This document shows positions 1 through 7,925 of a stretch of DNA of 64,000 nt, piece by piece. Origin of the DNA: Saccharibacillus sp. CPCC 101409. GTDB taxonomy: Bacteria > Bacillota > Bacilli > Paenibacillales > Paenibacillaceae. Location of the stretch: NCBI RefSeq assembly GCF_030518235.1, contig NZ_JAULSA010000006.1:186001-250000 (forward strand), in the 5' to 3' direction. A model generated the notes under the pieces. The model had not been told where the DNA came from. It worked only from the letters and a program-made list of their open reading frames with translations, and made no database searches. The position numbers and the translations under genes were made by a program. The stretch's first letter is position 1. Each line of letters opens with the position of its first letter.

Positions 1-270
1 CGGGACGGGTACACGTTCCGGCTGTACGATCCCGGCCTGAACGGCCGGCACGGCGCGGCGGCCGCGCCCGGATCGTCCGCGCCGGGACCGGGCGCGGACA
101 CGCACGGCGGTTCGGCTTCCGCTCCGGCCGAACATTCCCGCCCGGCGGCTTCGCTGCCGGCCTCGATCGCGGAATCGGCGCGCTTCGCCGCCGGATTCTT
201 CGCCAACCCGCACGCCGACGAAGAGCGGCTGGTGCTGACGGGCAGCCGGGGCGAGGAGTGGCCGTTTTGA
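1..270 (+). CDS. Short-chain dehydrogenase, C-terminal fragment (cut by window start)
   Basis: Frame 1 is open from the window edge to a TGA at 268-270 and gives 89 residues. It begins with RDGYTFRLYDPG and ends with EWPF. The intact short-chain dehydrogenase just downstream has PDGYTFRVYHPG in its C-terminal part and ends EWPW, so this is the tail of a tandem paralogue. The middle is a low-complexity Ala/Gly/Pro/Ser linker that the downstream copy lacks. The Rossmann fold and catalytic residues lie outside the window, so activity cannot be judged. A 61-bp gap separates the two genes, suggesting one transcription unit. Confidence 0.75.
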   Translation, partial: RDGYTFRLYDPGLNGRHGAAAAPGSSAPGPGADTHGGSASAPAEHSRPAASLPASIAESARFAAGFFANPHADEERLVLTGSRGEEWPF

Positions 271-331
271 TCCGGCCGCTGCCCGTGCGTTTGCCGTCCG
301 CCGGACGTCCCATCCAAAGGAGGATGAGCTT

Positions 332-1081
332 ATGATCAAGCACAACGCCGTTGTCACCGGCGCGGACCGGGGACTCGGGCTGGCGCTGGCCGAAGGGCTG
401 CTCGTACGCGGCTGGCGGGTATTCGCCGGCAGCTACCTGCCGGACTGGCCGCAGCTGAAGCAGCTGGAAGAGCGCTATCCCGGAATGCTGGTCCGGCTGC
501 CGCTCGACGTGTCTTCCGACACGTCCGTGCTGGCCGCCGCGGCCGCCGTGGAGGAGCGCACGCGCAGCATCGACCTGCTGATCAACAACGCGGGCGTCAT
601 CACGGACAAGAGCGAAGATTCGATCCGCGCGCCGCAGGATTACGAAGATATTCTGCGGGTATACCAGGTCAATTCGCTCGGTCCGGTGCGGATGACCGAA
701 GCGTTCCTGCCGCTGCTGGAGCGCGGCGAACAGAAGCGGATCTGCTATGTATCGTCCGAAGCGGGCAGCATCGGCAAAGCGGAGCGCACCGCCTGGTTTG
801 CGTACTGCATGTCCAAAGCCGCGCTGAACATGGGCATCAAAAGTTTGTTCAGCCGGCTGCGCCCGGACGGCTATACGTTCCGGGTCTACCATCCGGGCTG
901 GATGAAGACGTATATGTCCGGCGAGAAAAACGAGCAGGCCGAGCTGGAACCGGCGGAATCCGCCGCGCCGGCGCTGGATTATTTCCTCGGCGCCGCGCTG
1001 CCGTGGGACGAAAAACCCCGCGCCGTCGACGAAGACCGGCTGGTTATGCGCGACTGGCAGGGCAGGGAATGGCCCTGGTAG
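332..1081 (+). CDS. Short-chain dehydrogenase/reductase (SDR)
   Basis: This 249-residue cytoplasmic protein has the classical SDR layout. A TGxxxGxG-like nucleotide loop (TGADRGLGLA) lies near residues 9-18, NNAG near residue 85, a serine in YVSSEAGS, and the YCMSK active-site Tyr-Lys pair near residues 157-161. It is probably an NAD(P)-dependent oxidoreductase of unknown substrate. The ATG follows an AAAGGAGG site. The gene follows a truncated paralogue with the same C-terminal motif, so the pair is a tandem duplication. A hairpin terminator follows. Family assignment is secure; the substrate is not predictable. Confidence 0.88.
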   Translation: MIKHNAVVTGADRGLGLALAEGLLVRGWRVFAGSYLPDWPQLKQLEERYPGMLVRLPLDVSSDTSVLAAAAAVEERTRSIDLLINNAGVITDKSEDSIRAPQDYEDILRVYQVNSLGPVRMTEAFLPLLERGEQKRICYVSSEAGSIGKAERTAWFAYCMSKAALNMGIKSLFSRLRPDGYTFRVYHPGWMKTYMSGEKNEQAELEPAESAAPALDYFLGAALPWDEKPRAVDEDRLVMRDWQGREWPW

Positions 1082-1131
1082 CCGCGCAGCCCCTCTCCAT
1101 AGACCGACATTCGGCCGTGCGCCGAACGCGA

Positions 1132-1157
1132 AGCGGGACCTCCGGGCCCCGCTTTTT
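1132..1157 (+). terminator. Intrinsic terminator after SDR genes
   Basis: GCGGGACC pairs with GGGCCCCGC around a short loop, with one mismatch or bulge, and is followed by five T. It ends the SDR unit before the two-component operon. The rest of 1082-1351 shows no convincing gene. Confidence 0.6.
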
Positions 1158-1351
1158 GACGCGCCCGCGTTTTTGACCAAACCCGAATCCGCCCTTCGCC
1201 CGCCGCTCACTGCCCTGACGCCCGTGCATAAAAAGTTCATAATCCCGGAGTATGCTGGATCTGTGGAGCCCGCTCGAGAAGCCGCTCCGGGACGAACGAA
1301 CTTACTGCGCGGGCTGCGGCCGGCGCATGCGATAAAGGGGAGACGAACAAG

Positions 1352-2056
1352 ATGGAAACGATCATGCTGGTCGACGACGAGCCGGAAATATTGCAATTAC
1401 TTCGCATGTATTTCGGGGGCGAGGGCTATCGGCTGCTGACGGCGGAGAACGGACGGGAAGCGCTGGAGGCGCTGGAGCGGGAAAAGGTGGACCTGATCGT
1501 GCTCGATGTGATGATGCCCGTGATGAACGGGATCGAGACCTGCGCCAAACTGCGGGAACGCCATAATATGCCGGTCATCATGCTGTCGGCCAAAGGGCAG
1601 GATGACGACAAGATCGCGGGGCTCGGCATCGGCGCGGACGACTACGTCGTCAAGCCGTTCAATCCGCTGGAAGTGGTGGCGCGCGTGAGATCGCAGCTTC
1701 GCCGCTACAACCGGCTGGGCGCGAATACGGCGGCGGAATCCGGCTGCGGCGGCATCGCGGTGGACGGGCTGACGATCGATACCGACAACCGCCGGGTGAC
1801 CGTCGAAGGCGGCGAGGTGCATCTGACGCCGCGCGAATTCGCGATTCTGGAGCTGCTGGCGCGCACGCCCGGACATGTTTTCAGCACCGAGCAGATTTAC
1901 GACAGGGTGTGGAACGAACCGTTTATGGAATCGTCCAATACGATCATGGTGCATGTGCGCAAGATTCGGGAAAAGATCGAACGCGACGCCAAAAAGCCGC
2001 GGTATATCCAAACGGTCTGGGGCGTCGGCTACAAGTTCCGGGGGAACGAACAGTGA
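1352..2056 (+). CDS. OmpR-family response regulator
   Basis: This 234-residue protein has an N-terminal receiver domain (about 1-120) with acidic pocket DDE at 8-10, phosphoacceptor Asp52 (LDVMMP), a conserved switch region and the KPF lysine. A C-terminal winged helix follows (about 135-232, ending VWGVGYKF), typical of the OmpR/PhoB group. It should bind DNA as a phosphorylated dimer. The ATG follows GGGGAGA. The stop overlaps the GTG start of the sensor kinase, so the two are translationally coupled. No obvious target gene is adjacent, so the regulon is unknown. Confidence 0.93.
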   Translation: METIMLVDDEPEILQLLRMYFGGEGYRLLTAENGREALEALEREKVDLIVLDVMMPVMNGIETCAKLRERHNMPVIMLSAKGQDDDKIAGLGIGADDYVVKPFNPLEVVARVRSQLRRYNRLGANTAAESGCGGIAVDGLTIDTDNRRVTVEGGEVHLTPREFAILELLARTPGHVFSTEQIYDRVWNEPFMESSNTIMVHVRKIREKIERDAKKPRYIQTVWGVGYKFRGNEQ

Positions 2057-3234
2057 ACCGGAACTTGGACGGGGCTTGGTTCAGTCGGCGAGTCGAGCGG
2101 CACGGCGGGCAAAAAGAACCGGCTTCGAATCCGCTGCACAGCGTGCGCTGGCGGTTTATGTACGCGTTTGTGCTCAGCGGACTGGGGACGGCGGCGCTGC
2201 TGCTGCTCGGCTACCGGTCGGCCGCTCTGGCGATGGAGCTCGATTCCGCTTCCGGCGATTCGCCGGGAGGGATTCTGCTAAACGGAATCGTCAATTCGAT
2301 CGGTTCCGGGCCGGTGATGGCGGTGGTGGGCGTAGCGGCGTTCGTGCTGTTTTTCTTCCTGTTCTCGCGGCGGATCGTCAACGAGCTTCAGAACCTTGCG
2401 CGCGGGATCGAGCGGATGGCGGAAGGCGAGCTGTCGCACCGGCTCGAAGTGACGTCGTCCGACGAATTCGGCCGCATGGCGGACGGGCTCAACCGGATGG
2501 CCGAGCGCCTGGAGCGTTCGATCGAGGAAGAGCGCGCCGCCGCGAAAGCCAAGAACGAGCTGATTACGGGCGTTTCGCACGATCTGCGCACGCCGCTGAC
2601 GTCGATTCTGGGCTTTCTGGAGTATGTGGAAAAAGACCGCTATCGCGACGAAATCGAGCTGCGCTACTACGTGAATATCGCCTACGAAAAAGCGCTGACG
2701 CTCAAAAAGCTGATCGACGACCTGTTCGAGTACACGCGTCTAAGCGGCGGTTCGCCCCGGATCTTCGTGCCGCTGAACCTGGGCCGGCTGGTGCGCCAGG
2801 CCGCGGAAGAAGCGGCGCCGATGCTGGAAGCCGCGGGCATGGAATACCGGGTGAACGCCGCGGAAGAAGAACTGCGGATTCAAGCTTCGCCGGGCGAGCT
2901 GGCGCGGGTGCTGGAGAACCTGCTCAGCAACGCCGTCCGCTACGGCAGCTCCGGACGATGGGTCGAGCTGGACGTATCGCGGGAAAACGATCGGGCCCGG
3001 GTCGCGGTCAGCAACTTCGGCGATCCCATTCCGGAAAGCGATCTGCCGTATATCTTCGACCGCTTCTACCGGGTGGACGCGTCCCGCTCGCAGCGGACCG
3101 GCGGCAGCGGGCTGGGGCTTGCGATCGTGCGCACGATCGTCGAGCAGCACGGCGGCACGGTCGAAGCGCTGAGCCGGCCGGGCCGGACGGACTTTGTGAT
3201 GCGGTTTCCGCTGGCGCGGGATCGGGAAGATTGA
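2053..3234 (+). CDS. Sensor histidine kinase with HAMP domain
   Basis: From the GTG at 2053 this is a 393-residue membrane kinase. Its TGA-overlapping start and the GGGGGA upstream support this start over the out-of-context ATG at 1909, which lies inside the regulator gene. Transmembrane segments lie near 34-57 and 86-106 and enclose a loop of only about 28 residues. HAMP follows at about 106-158, then the H box GVSHDLRTPL with His176, the N box (ENLLSNAVRY) and glycine-rich ATP-binding motifs. The short external loop suggests sensing at the membrane surface, as in VanS-like kinases. It should phosphorylate the coupled regulator. Confidence 0.9.
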   Translation: MNRNLDGAWFSRRVERHGGQKEPASNPLHSVRWRFMYAFVLSGLGTAALLLLGYRSAALAMELDSASGDSPGGILLNGIVNSIGSGPVMAVVGVAAFVLFFFLFSRRIVNELQNLARGIERMAEGELSHRLEVTSSDEFGRMADGLNRMAERLERSIEEERAAAKAKNELITGVSHDLRTPLTSILGFLEYVEKDRYRDEIELRYYVNIAYEKALTLKKLIDDLFEYTRLSGGSPRIFVPLNLGRLVRQAAEEAAPMLEAAGMEYRVNAAEEELRIQASPGELARVLENLLSNAVRYGSSGRWVELDVSRENDRARVAVSNFGDPIPESDLPYIFDRFYRVDASRSQRTGGSGLGLAIVRTIVEQHGGTVEALSRPGRTDFVMRFPLARDRED

Positions 3235-3250
3235 GGACTGTGGACAAGCG

Positions 3251-3293
3251 AAAAAACCGGAGCCGGGAAGGAAGGCTTCGGTTCTTTCGGTTT
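3251..3293 (+). terminator. Intrinsic terminator after two-component operon
   Basis: CCGGAGCC (3257-3264) pairs with GGCTTCGG (3274-3281) around a 9-nt loop, followed by a T-rich tract. Confidence 0.55.
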
Positions 3294-3357
3294 CGGCGCT
3301 TTGTGGGGCAAGATCCCGCCGCTTCGCGAATCGCGCCGGCCCGGCGAACGGACGGCG

Positions 3358-3726
3358 TTACGACGGCGTGCCGAACTTCTCGTCGCAGGTTACGCCCGAT
3401 TGCATAAAGCTGCTCAGATGCCGTTTGGCTTCCTCCAGTTTCTGCTGGGCCTGTTCGATCTCCGTTATTTTATCCCGCAGCAGGCGGTCCTGTTCGAAGC
3501 GTTCGCAGCCTACGCCGTCGATCATGGCCTTGACTTCGTTGACGGAGAACCCGAGGGACAGGCAGAACTTGACGATATCCAGATGCCGCACAATTTCTTG
3601 GTCGTAAACGCGGTAATTATTGCGGTCCCTGCGCAAATAATCGTCGGGGATAATGCCCATTTTCTCATAATAGCGGATCGTGGAGATGGGCAGCTGCGCC
3701 GCTTTTGCCACTTCGCTGATCTTCAT
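3358..3726 (-). CDS. MerR-family transcriptional regulator
   Basis: This 122-residue regulator has an N-terminal MerR winged helix (KISEVAKAAQLPISTIRYYEKMGI) followed by a coiled-coil dimerisation helix rich in Glu/Gln/Lys. The C-terminal tail has only two widely spaced cysteines (Cys79 and Cys119 region), so a metal-binding pocket is not evident. It reads away from a nitroreductase gene, and a MerR-type operator-promoter lies between them. By analogy with family members next to oxidoreductases, it probably activates the nitroreductase under redox or electrophile stress. An AGGTGA site lies upstream of the ATG. Confidence 0.88.
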   Translation of the reverse strand: MKISEVAKAAQLPISTIRYYEKMGIIPDDYLRRDRNNYRVYDQEIVRHLDIVKFCLSLGFSVNEVKAMIDGVGCERFEQDRLLRDKITEIEQAQQKLEEAKRHLSSFMQSGVTCDEKFGTPS

Positions 3727-3749
3727 GCAATCACCTCGAATTTTCTTTC

Positions 3750-3780
3750 TTGCTATGAAGCGGGGTTCATAGTCTAAACT
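3750..3780 (+). promoter_or_regulatory. MerR-type promoter and operator for nitroreductase
   Basis: The -35 box TTGCTA (3750-3755) and -10 box TAAACT (3775-3780) are separated by 19 bp, the long spacer diagnostic of MerR-activated promoters. A perfect inverted repeat CTATGAA-N6-TTCATAG (3753-3772) lies across the spacer. It faces the nitroreductase and sits beside the MerR gene start. Confidence 0.75.
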
Positions 3781-3846
3781 CCTCAGTGTGACGACGATGA
3801 CATCTCACACGATAACATATCCTGCACGGAAAAAGGAGTTTTGAAT

Positions 3847-4482
3847 ATGAAACCTGTCCCATCCAACGATTTCAACGCGATTATGAAAGGGCGGCGTTCG
3901 ATCCGCGCTTACCGGTCCGATTACCGCATATCGAGGGAAGAACTGACCGGGATCATCCGGGACGCCGCGACCGCTCCTTCTTCGGGCAATCTTCAGCCCT
4001 GGCGCGTCGTGGTCGTGGACAGCGAAGAAGGCAAAGCCCGTCTGCGTCCGCTCGTGATGTTCAATACGCTGCAAAACGATACGTCTTCCGCGATGCTGCT
4101 GATCTTCGGGGATCACCGGCAGTACGAGAACGCGGACTTTATTTTCGATACGGCCGTCGAACAGGGCAAGATGCCGCCGGAAGTGCGCGACCGGCAGCTC
4201 GAAGCGATCAAGCCGCACTACGCCGCGCTGACGAGAGAACAATCGAACGATATCGTCAAAGTGGACAGCGCGCTGTTCGCGATGCAGCTTATGCTGGCGG
4301 CCAGAGCCCGCGGGTACGATACCAATCCGATCGGCGGCTTCGAAGCGGACAAGCTGGCCGAAGCGTTCGATCTGGACCCGCAGCGGTATGCGCCGGTTAT
4401 GATTCTGGCGCTCGGCAAAGCCGAAGAAACGGGTTACGAATCGGTGCGGCTGGAACCGGAGCGGATTACGTTCTGGCGGTAA
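3847..4482 (+). CDS. Nitroreductase-family FMN oxidoreductase
   Basis: This 211-residue protein starts with the nitroreductase hallmark GRRSIRAYRSDY, then APSSGNLQPWRVVVV, which forms FMN and NAD(P)H contacts. NPIGGFEADKL and a C-terminal ITFWR end are typical of the YdgI/YodC-like group. It should be a dimeric flavoenzyme reducing nitro compounds, quinones or similar electrophiles. The ATG at 3847 is chosen because AGGAG lies 8 nt upstream; the in-frame TTG at 3841 is too close. It is divergent from a MerR regulator and preceded by the MerR-type promoter. A strong terminator follows. Confidence 0.88.
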   Translation: MKPVPSNDFNAIMKGRRSIRAYRSDYRISREELTGIIRDAATAPSSGNLQPWRVVVVDSEEGKARLRPLVMFNTLQNDTSSAMLLIFGDHRQYENADFIFDTAVEQGKMPPEVRDRQLEAIKPHYAALTREQSNDIVKVDSALFAMQLMLAARARGYDTNPIGGFEADKLAEAFDLDPQRYAPVMILALGKAEETGYESVRLEPERITFWR

Positions 4483-4540
4483 AAGCAGCGGCGAAAAAGA
4501 ATGAAAAAGAGCTGCAAAACAGCCTGTAAAAAGGACTGCC

Positions 4541-4575
4541 AAAAAGCCATCCTTCGTATTGAAGGATGGCTTTGC
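4541..4575. terminator. Bidirectional terminator between convergent genes
   Basis: A perfect 10-bp stem GCCATCCTTC/GAAGGATGGC (4546-4570) with a 5-nt loop is flanked by AAAAA on one side and TTT on the other. It can end both the nitroreductase and the convergent peptidase transcript. Confidence 0.8.
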
Positions 4576-4647
4576 CGTGCTGCGTGCTGCGCGAAATCCG
4601 CGGATACGCGGTTTCCGCGCATGGCGAGCGGGGCGAGGAAGCGAATT

Positions 4648-7002
4648 TTACCAGATGCTGACCCGCTCCTCCGGCGCGACGTACATGGCGTCTTTCTCGG
4701 TGATACCGTAAGCCTGATAAAATTCCGGGTAGTTGGCGATGGTGCGGTTGACGCGGACTTTGTTGGCCGAGTGCGTATCGTTGGCGGAAAGATAAGCCGC
4801 GGTCTCGCGATTCATCGTGGTGCGCCAGATCGTCGCATAGCCTTCGAAATACGCTTTGTAGTCCGGGTTCTGCATCTGCGACAGCACCTGGAGCGAAGCG
4901 GCCATGCCGCCGAGGTCGGCGACGTTCTCGCTGACGGTGAGAGCGCCGTTGTTGGTTACGCCCGGCATGATCTCCACGCTGTCGTAATACTCGACCACCC
5001 GCTGGAGCTTCTGCTTGAATTTCGCGTAATCTTCTTCGGTCCACCAGTTCAGGGCGTTGCCGTTCTCGTCGTAGGCGGAGCCCATATTGTCGAACGCGTG
5101 GCTGATCTCGTGGGCGATGACCATGCCGATCGCGCCCATATTCGTTTCGTGCTTGGCGTCGATATCGTAGAACGGCGCCTGGAGGATGCCGGCCGGGAAC
5201 ACGATCTCGTTGTTCATCGGATTGTAATAAGCATTGACGGTATAAACGCTCATCGCCCAGCCGTCTTTGTCCGCCGGCTGTCCCAGCGATTCGATCGCTT
5301 CTTTTTTGGACGCTTTGCCGATGGCGATAAAGTTGTCGAACAGCGATCCGCCGTTTTTGACCGAGGCGATCGACACGTTTTTGAGGCTGTCTTCCCATTT
5401 GTCCGGGTAACCGACTTTGATCTTCATCGTATCCAGCTTTTTCAGGGCTTTGGCTTTGGTCGTTTCGGACATCCAGTCCAGATCCTGAATTCGCTGTTTG
5501 TAGACGCCGATGAACTGCCCGACCATTTTCTCCACGTCCTGCTTCGCTTCCGGGCTGAAATAGCGTTCCGCGAACATTCGTCCCAGGTAGTCGTCCATCA
5601 CGCTTTGAGTCAGGGCGACCGCTTTCTGCTGCCGGGTCTTCTGGCCTTCGATACCGAACATCTGCGCCTGGAAGTCTTCGTTTAGCTTCTCCAGGTCTTC
5701 GGACAGCACGCCGCTTGTGTCGATCAGCAGCAGCGCTTTGGTGTACGCTTTCAGCGCGGGCAGATTGCCGCTCTTCAGCAGCTCGGCCGATTTCTTCGTC
5801 AGCTTGATATCGGTAACGATAATTTTGTCGGCGGAATCGAGCTTGAATTCTTTGAGCACTTTGGCCATGTCGATCGACGGGTACAGCGCTTCGAATTCTT
5901 TGATCGTGTACGGATTGTAGTATTTGTTGACGTCGCCCGTATCCTGGATGTCCATCGAAGCGGCGGCGAGCTGCTTTTCGAACGCGAACATCGACTCCGC
6001 CTGGGACTGCGCGGATTCGGCGTCGCTTCCGGCCAACCGGAACAGCGCGGAAAGGTAGGACGTGTAAAGCTGTTTGACTTTGGCGTCTCCGGCTTCGTAG
6101 CTGCTCTTGTCGAGCACTGTGCTCATGCCGCCGAAATAAAGCGCGTTGACGCTGCTGTTCTTCGCGTCGCTCGTGATGCCGAACGAGAAGATCGAACCGG
6201 TCGAAAGTTCGTCTTCCATCTTTGTCGTGACGTCGAGCAGCTGCTGGACGCCGGACGCTTCGTCGATCGCTTTGAGATATTTGGCGATCGGTTCGACGCC
6301 CTGTTCGTCGCGGTGTTTGACGTCGAGCGCGTTGCCGTAGAAATCCGCGATCTTCTGCTCGACGGAACCGGCGGTCTGCGGGCCGGACGCGATCTGGGCG
6401 ATCATCTCGCCGAGCCTGGAGTCGTTGGAAGCCGTCAGCTCGTTGAATACGCCGTTCGTGGCTTCGCCCGAGTCGATCGTCGATTTGTTCAGCCAGTCTT
6501 TATTTATGTATTCGTAGTAATCGTCGCGCGGATTGGAACCTTCCAGCGCCATGGCGCGATGCGTGAACGTCGTCAGCTGTTCCAGCGTGACCGGCTGCGA
6601 AGCGCCGAGCTTGCCGTCCGCCGTCGCGCCGACGATGCCCGCCTGCGCCAGTCTGGAAAGTTCGCTCTGCGCCCAGGCGGGCACGTCGGTGAATGCGGCG
6701 GGAGTGCCGGTCTGGCGCAGGTCGTTGCCTTTAGGAGCCGGCAGATCCGGGAAAGCCCGGCCGAGCATCAGCAGCGCTTCGATGCGGGTGACCGCGCGGT
6801 CTTCGTTGGTGTTTCCTTTAGCGTCGCCTCGCAGGATATCGCCTTTGCCCACGTTCGGCGCGTAATCGTCCGAGATGCCGAGCAGATAATTCACCGCCTC
6901 GGCCCGGGTCAGCGTATGTTCCTGCGCCAGCGCCAGCCCGGATACGGGCAGGGCGGACAGAAGCAGGGATGAAGCGAGGAGCAGCTTTGCAGCTTTTTTC
7001 AC
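4648..7002 (-). CDS. Exported M13 (neprilysin/PepO) metallopeptidase with SLH-like N-terminus
   Basis: This is a 784-residue secreted zinc peptidase. A signal peptide (about 1-26, ending ALAQ) precedes two degenerate SLH-like segments (about 28-155, with LTRAEAVNYL and VTRIEALLML), which may tether it to the wall. The M13 domain starts near DDYYEYINKDWL (about 160). Zinc ligands are His631 and His635 in HEISH and Glu692 in ENVAD; the substrate motif NAYYNP (590-595), FPAGIL and a C-terminal catalytic-type His744 are present. The GTG start follows AAGGAGG at 7 nt. It probably degrades extracellular peptides. SLH repeats on PepO-type enzymes are a lineage-specific addition. Confidence 0.92.
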   Translation of the reverse strand: MKKAAKLLLASSLLLSALPVSGLALAQEHTLTRAEAVNYLLGISDDYAPNVGKGDILRGDAKGNTNEDRAVTRIEALLMLGRAFPDLPAPKGNDLRQTGTPAAFTDVPAWAQSELSRLAQAGIVGATADGKLGASQPVTLEQLTTFTHRAMALEGSNPRDDYYEYINKDWLNKSTIDSGEATNGVFNELTASNDSRLGEMIAQIASGPQTAGSVEQKIADFYGNALDVKHRDEQGVEPIAKYLKAIDEASGVQQLLDVTTKMEDELSTGSIFSFGITSDAKNSSVNALYFGGMSTVLDKSSYEAGDAKVKQLYTSYLSALFRLAGSDAESAQSQAESMFAFEKQLAAASMDIQDTGDVNKYYNPYTIKEFEALYPSIDMAKVLKEFKLDSADKIIVTDIKLTKKSAELLKSGNLPALKAYTKALLLIDTSGVLSEDLEKLNEDFQAQMFGIEGQKTRQQKAVALTQSVMDDYLGRMFAERYFSPEAKQDVEKMVGQFIGVYKQRIQDLDWMSETTKAKALKKLDTMKIKVGYPDKWEDSLKNVSIASVKNGGSLFDNFIAIGKASKKEAIESLGQPADKDGWAMSVYTVNAYYNPMNNEIVFPAGILQAPFYDIDAKHETNMGAIGMVIAHEISHAFDNMGSAYDENGNALNWWTEEDYAKFKQKLQRVVEYYDSVEIMPGVTNNGALTVSENVADLGGMAASLQVLSQMQNPDYKAYFEGYATIWRTTMNRETAAYLSANDTHSANKVRVNRTIANYPEFYQAYGITEKDAMYVAPEERVSIW

Positions 7003-7090
7003 TTGATTTCCTCCTTGAGTATGTAGGATTGCATGAGTGGACGGCGGTCCCGGGCGGGAAGCCGCGGCGAGCGCCGTCCGGACATTGCGG

Positions 7091-7145
7091 CAAAACGAAA
7101 CCGAAGCCGTGCTCGGAATCCGATAGGAACAGCTTCGGTTTTGCT
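7091..7145 (-). terminator. Likely terminator downstream of defence-like cassette
   Basis: AAACCGAAGC (7098-7107) pairs perfectly with GCTTCGGTTT (7132-7141) around a 24-nt loop. Read on the minus strand it lies after the RloB-like gene and before the peptidase gene. No other element is apparent in 7003-7223. Confidence 0.5.
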
Positions 7146-7223
7146 TGCTTTCCTTTAAGTATACGCCAAAGGAAATAAAAGGTTCCGGATCATTGATTGG
7201 TATCGGGAAGAAAATGATGGGAA

Positions 7224-7925
7224 TTAATTTTTGGTGCGGTTCATTTCTTCAAGTACGGCTTCCATAAAATGATGAACGGAAGTATAAGGATTCATCTGAT
7301 TAATATAGTGCTCAATCTGTTCAAGCGACATTCCCTGCCGGTTGTAATGAGCTTCGATCTCTTCGGCACAATTGATCGCTTTTCGAACCGCTTCTCCGTC
7401 TCCGATAATCTGCCTTACGATTCCTTTGGAAGCTTTTTTGTAGTTCTTGTACAAATGAAAAGACAGGATCGTTCGCGGGGAGCCCAATTCGCTTTTCGCT
7501 TGTCCAGGTACCGGGTCTTCATAATGCATCACCAGCCAACTTTCAAATTCCCGATTCGTAATAAGCAGCCGATAGTCGTTGGCCGACTGCCTCATATCGC
7601 GGATAACGTCTTCAATATTCTCAGGAGCATCGCAGTCGAAGACAAGGTACTTATCGTAAAGTTCATACCCTTTTGCATTAACGTCGTCTTTCAAAAATTC
7701 CTCGGCAAAAACGAGTACTCCATTAGCGCCTCCGCCGCTTCCTGGTAACGTTTTGATCTCCATATCGGTAAATTTATTCGGTAAACTCTCCAGAATTCCG
7801 GCGAAATGATCGAAATAATACTGCTCGGTCGGACCTTCGCAGAACAGCAGCGAACGCCCTAAATTTTGTGAACGGGTTTGTATGGAACGAGGCATATTTA
7901 ACTTTAAGCGGGCAATATCAATCAC
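7224..7925 (-). CDS. RloB-like TOPRIM-fold protein, putative defence effector
   Basis: This 233-residue protein has the layout of the RloB family. An N-terminal LLFCEGPTEQYYFDHF gives the TOPRIM-type glutamate (near residues 28-31), YLVFDCDAPEN gives the DxD metal site, and LLITNREFESWLVMHYE is the family FExW...H motif. RloB-like proteins are predicted nucleases or nucleotidyl-processing enzymes found with ABC-like ATPases in restriction and abortive-infection loci, for example lactococcal AbiL; that comparison is from memory. The start lies 8 bp inside the ATPase gene, so the two are coupled. The region is visibly AT-richer than its neighbours, consistent with acquisition by transfer. Confidence 0.8.
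   Translation of the reverse strand: MIDIARLKLNMPRSIQTRSQNLGRSLLFCEGPTEQYYFDHFAGILESLPNKFTDMEIKTLPGSGGGANGVLVFAEEFLKDDVNAKGYELYDKYLVFDCDAPENIEDVIRDMRQSANDYRLLITNREFESWLVMHYEDPVPGQAKSELGSPRTILSFHLYKNYKKASKGIVRQIIGDGEAVRKAINCAEEIEAHYNRQGMSLEQIEHYINQMNPYTSVHHFMEAVLEEMNRTKN

Noticed and set aside
1909-3234. Sensor kinase starting at the upstream ATG 1909
   Set aside because: The first 48 codons lie inside the response-regulator gene in another frame. The GTG overlapping the regulator stop gives the proper kinase N-terminus.
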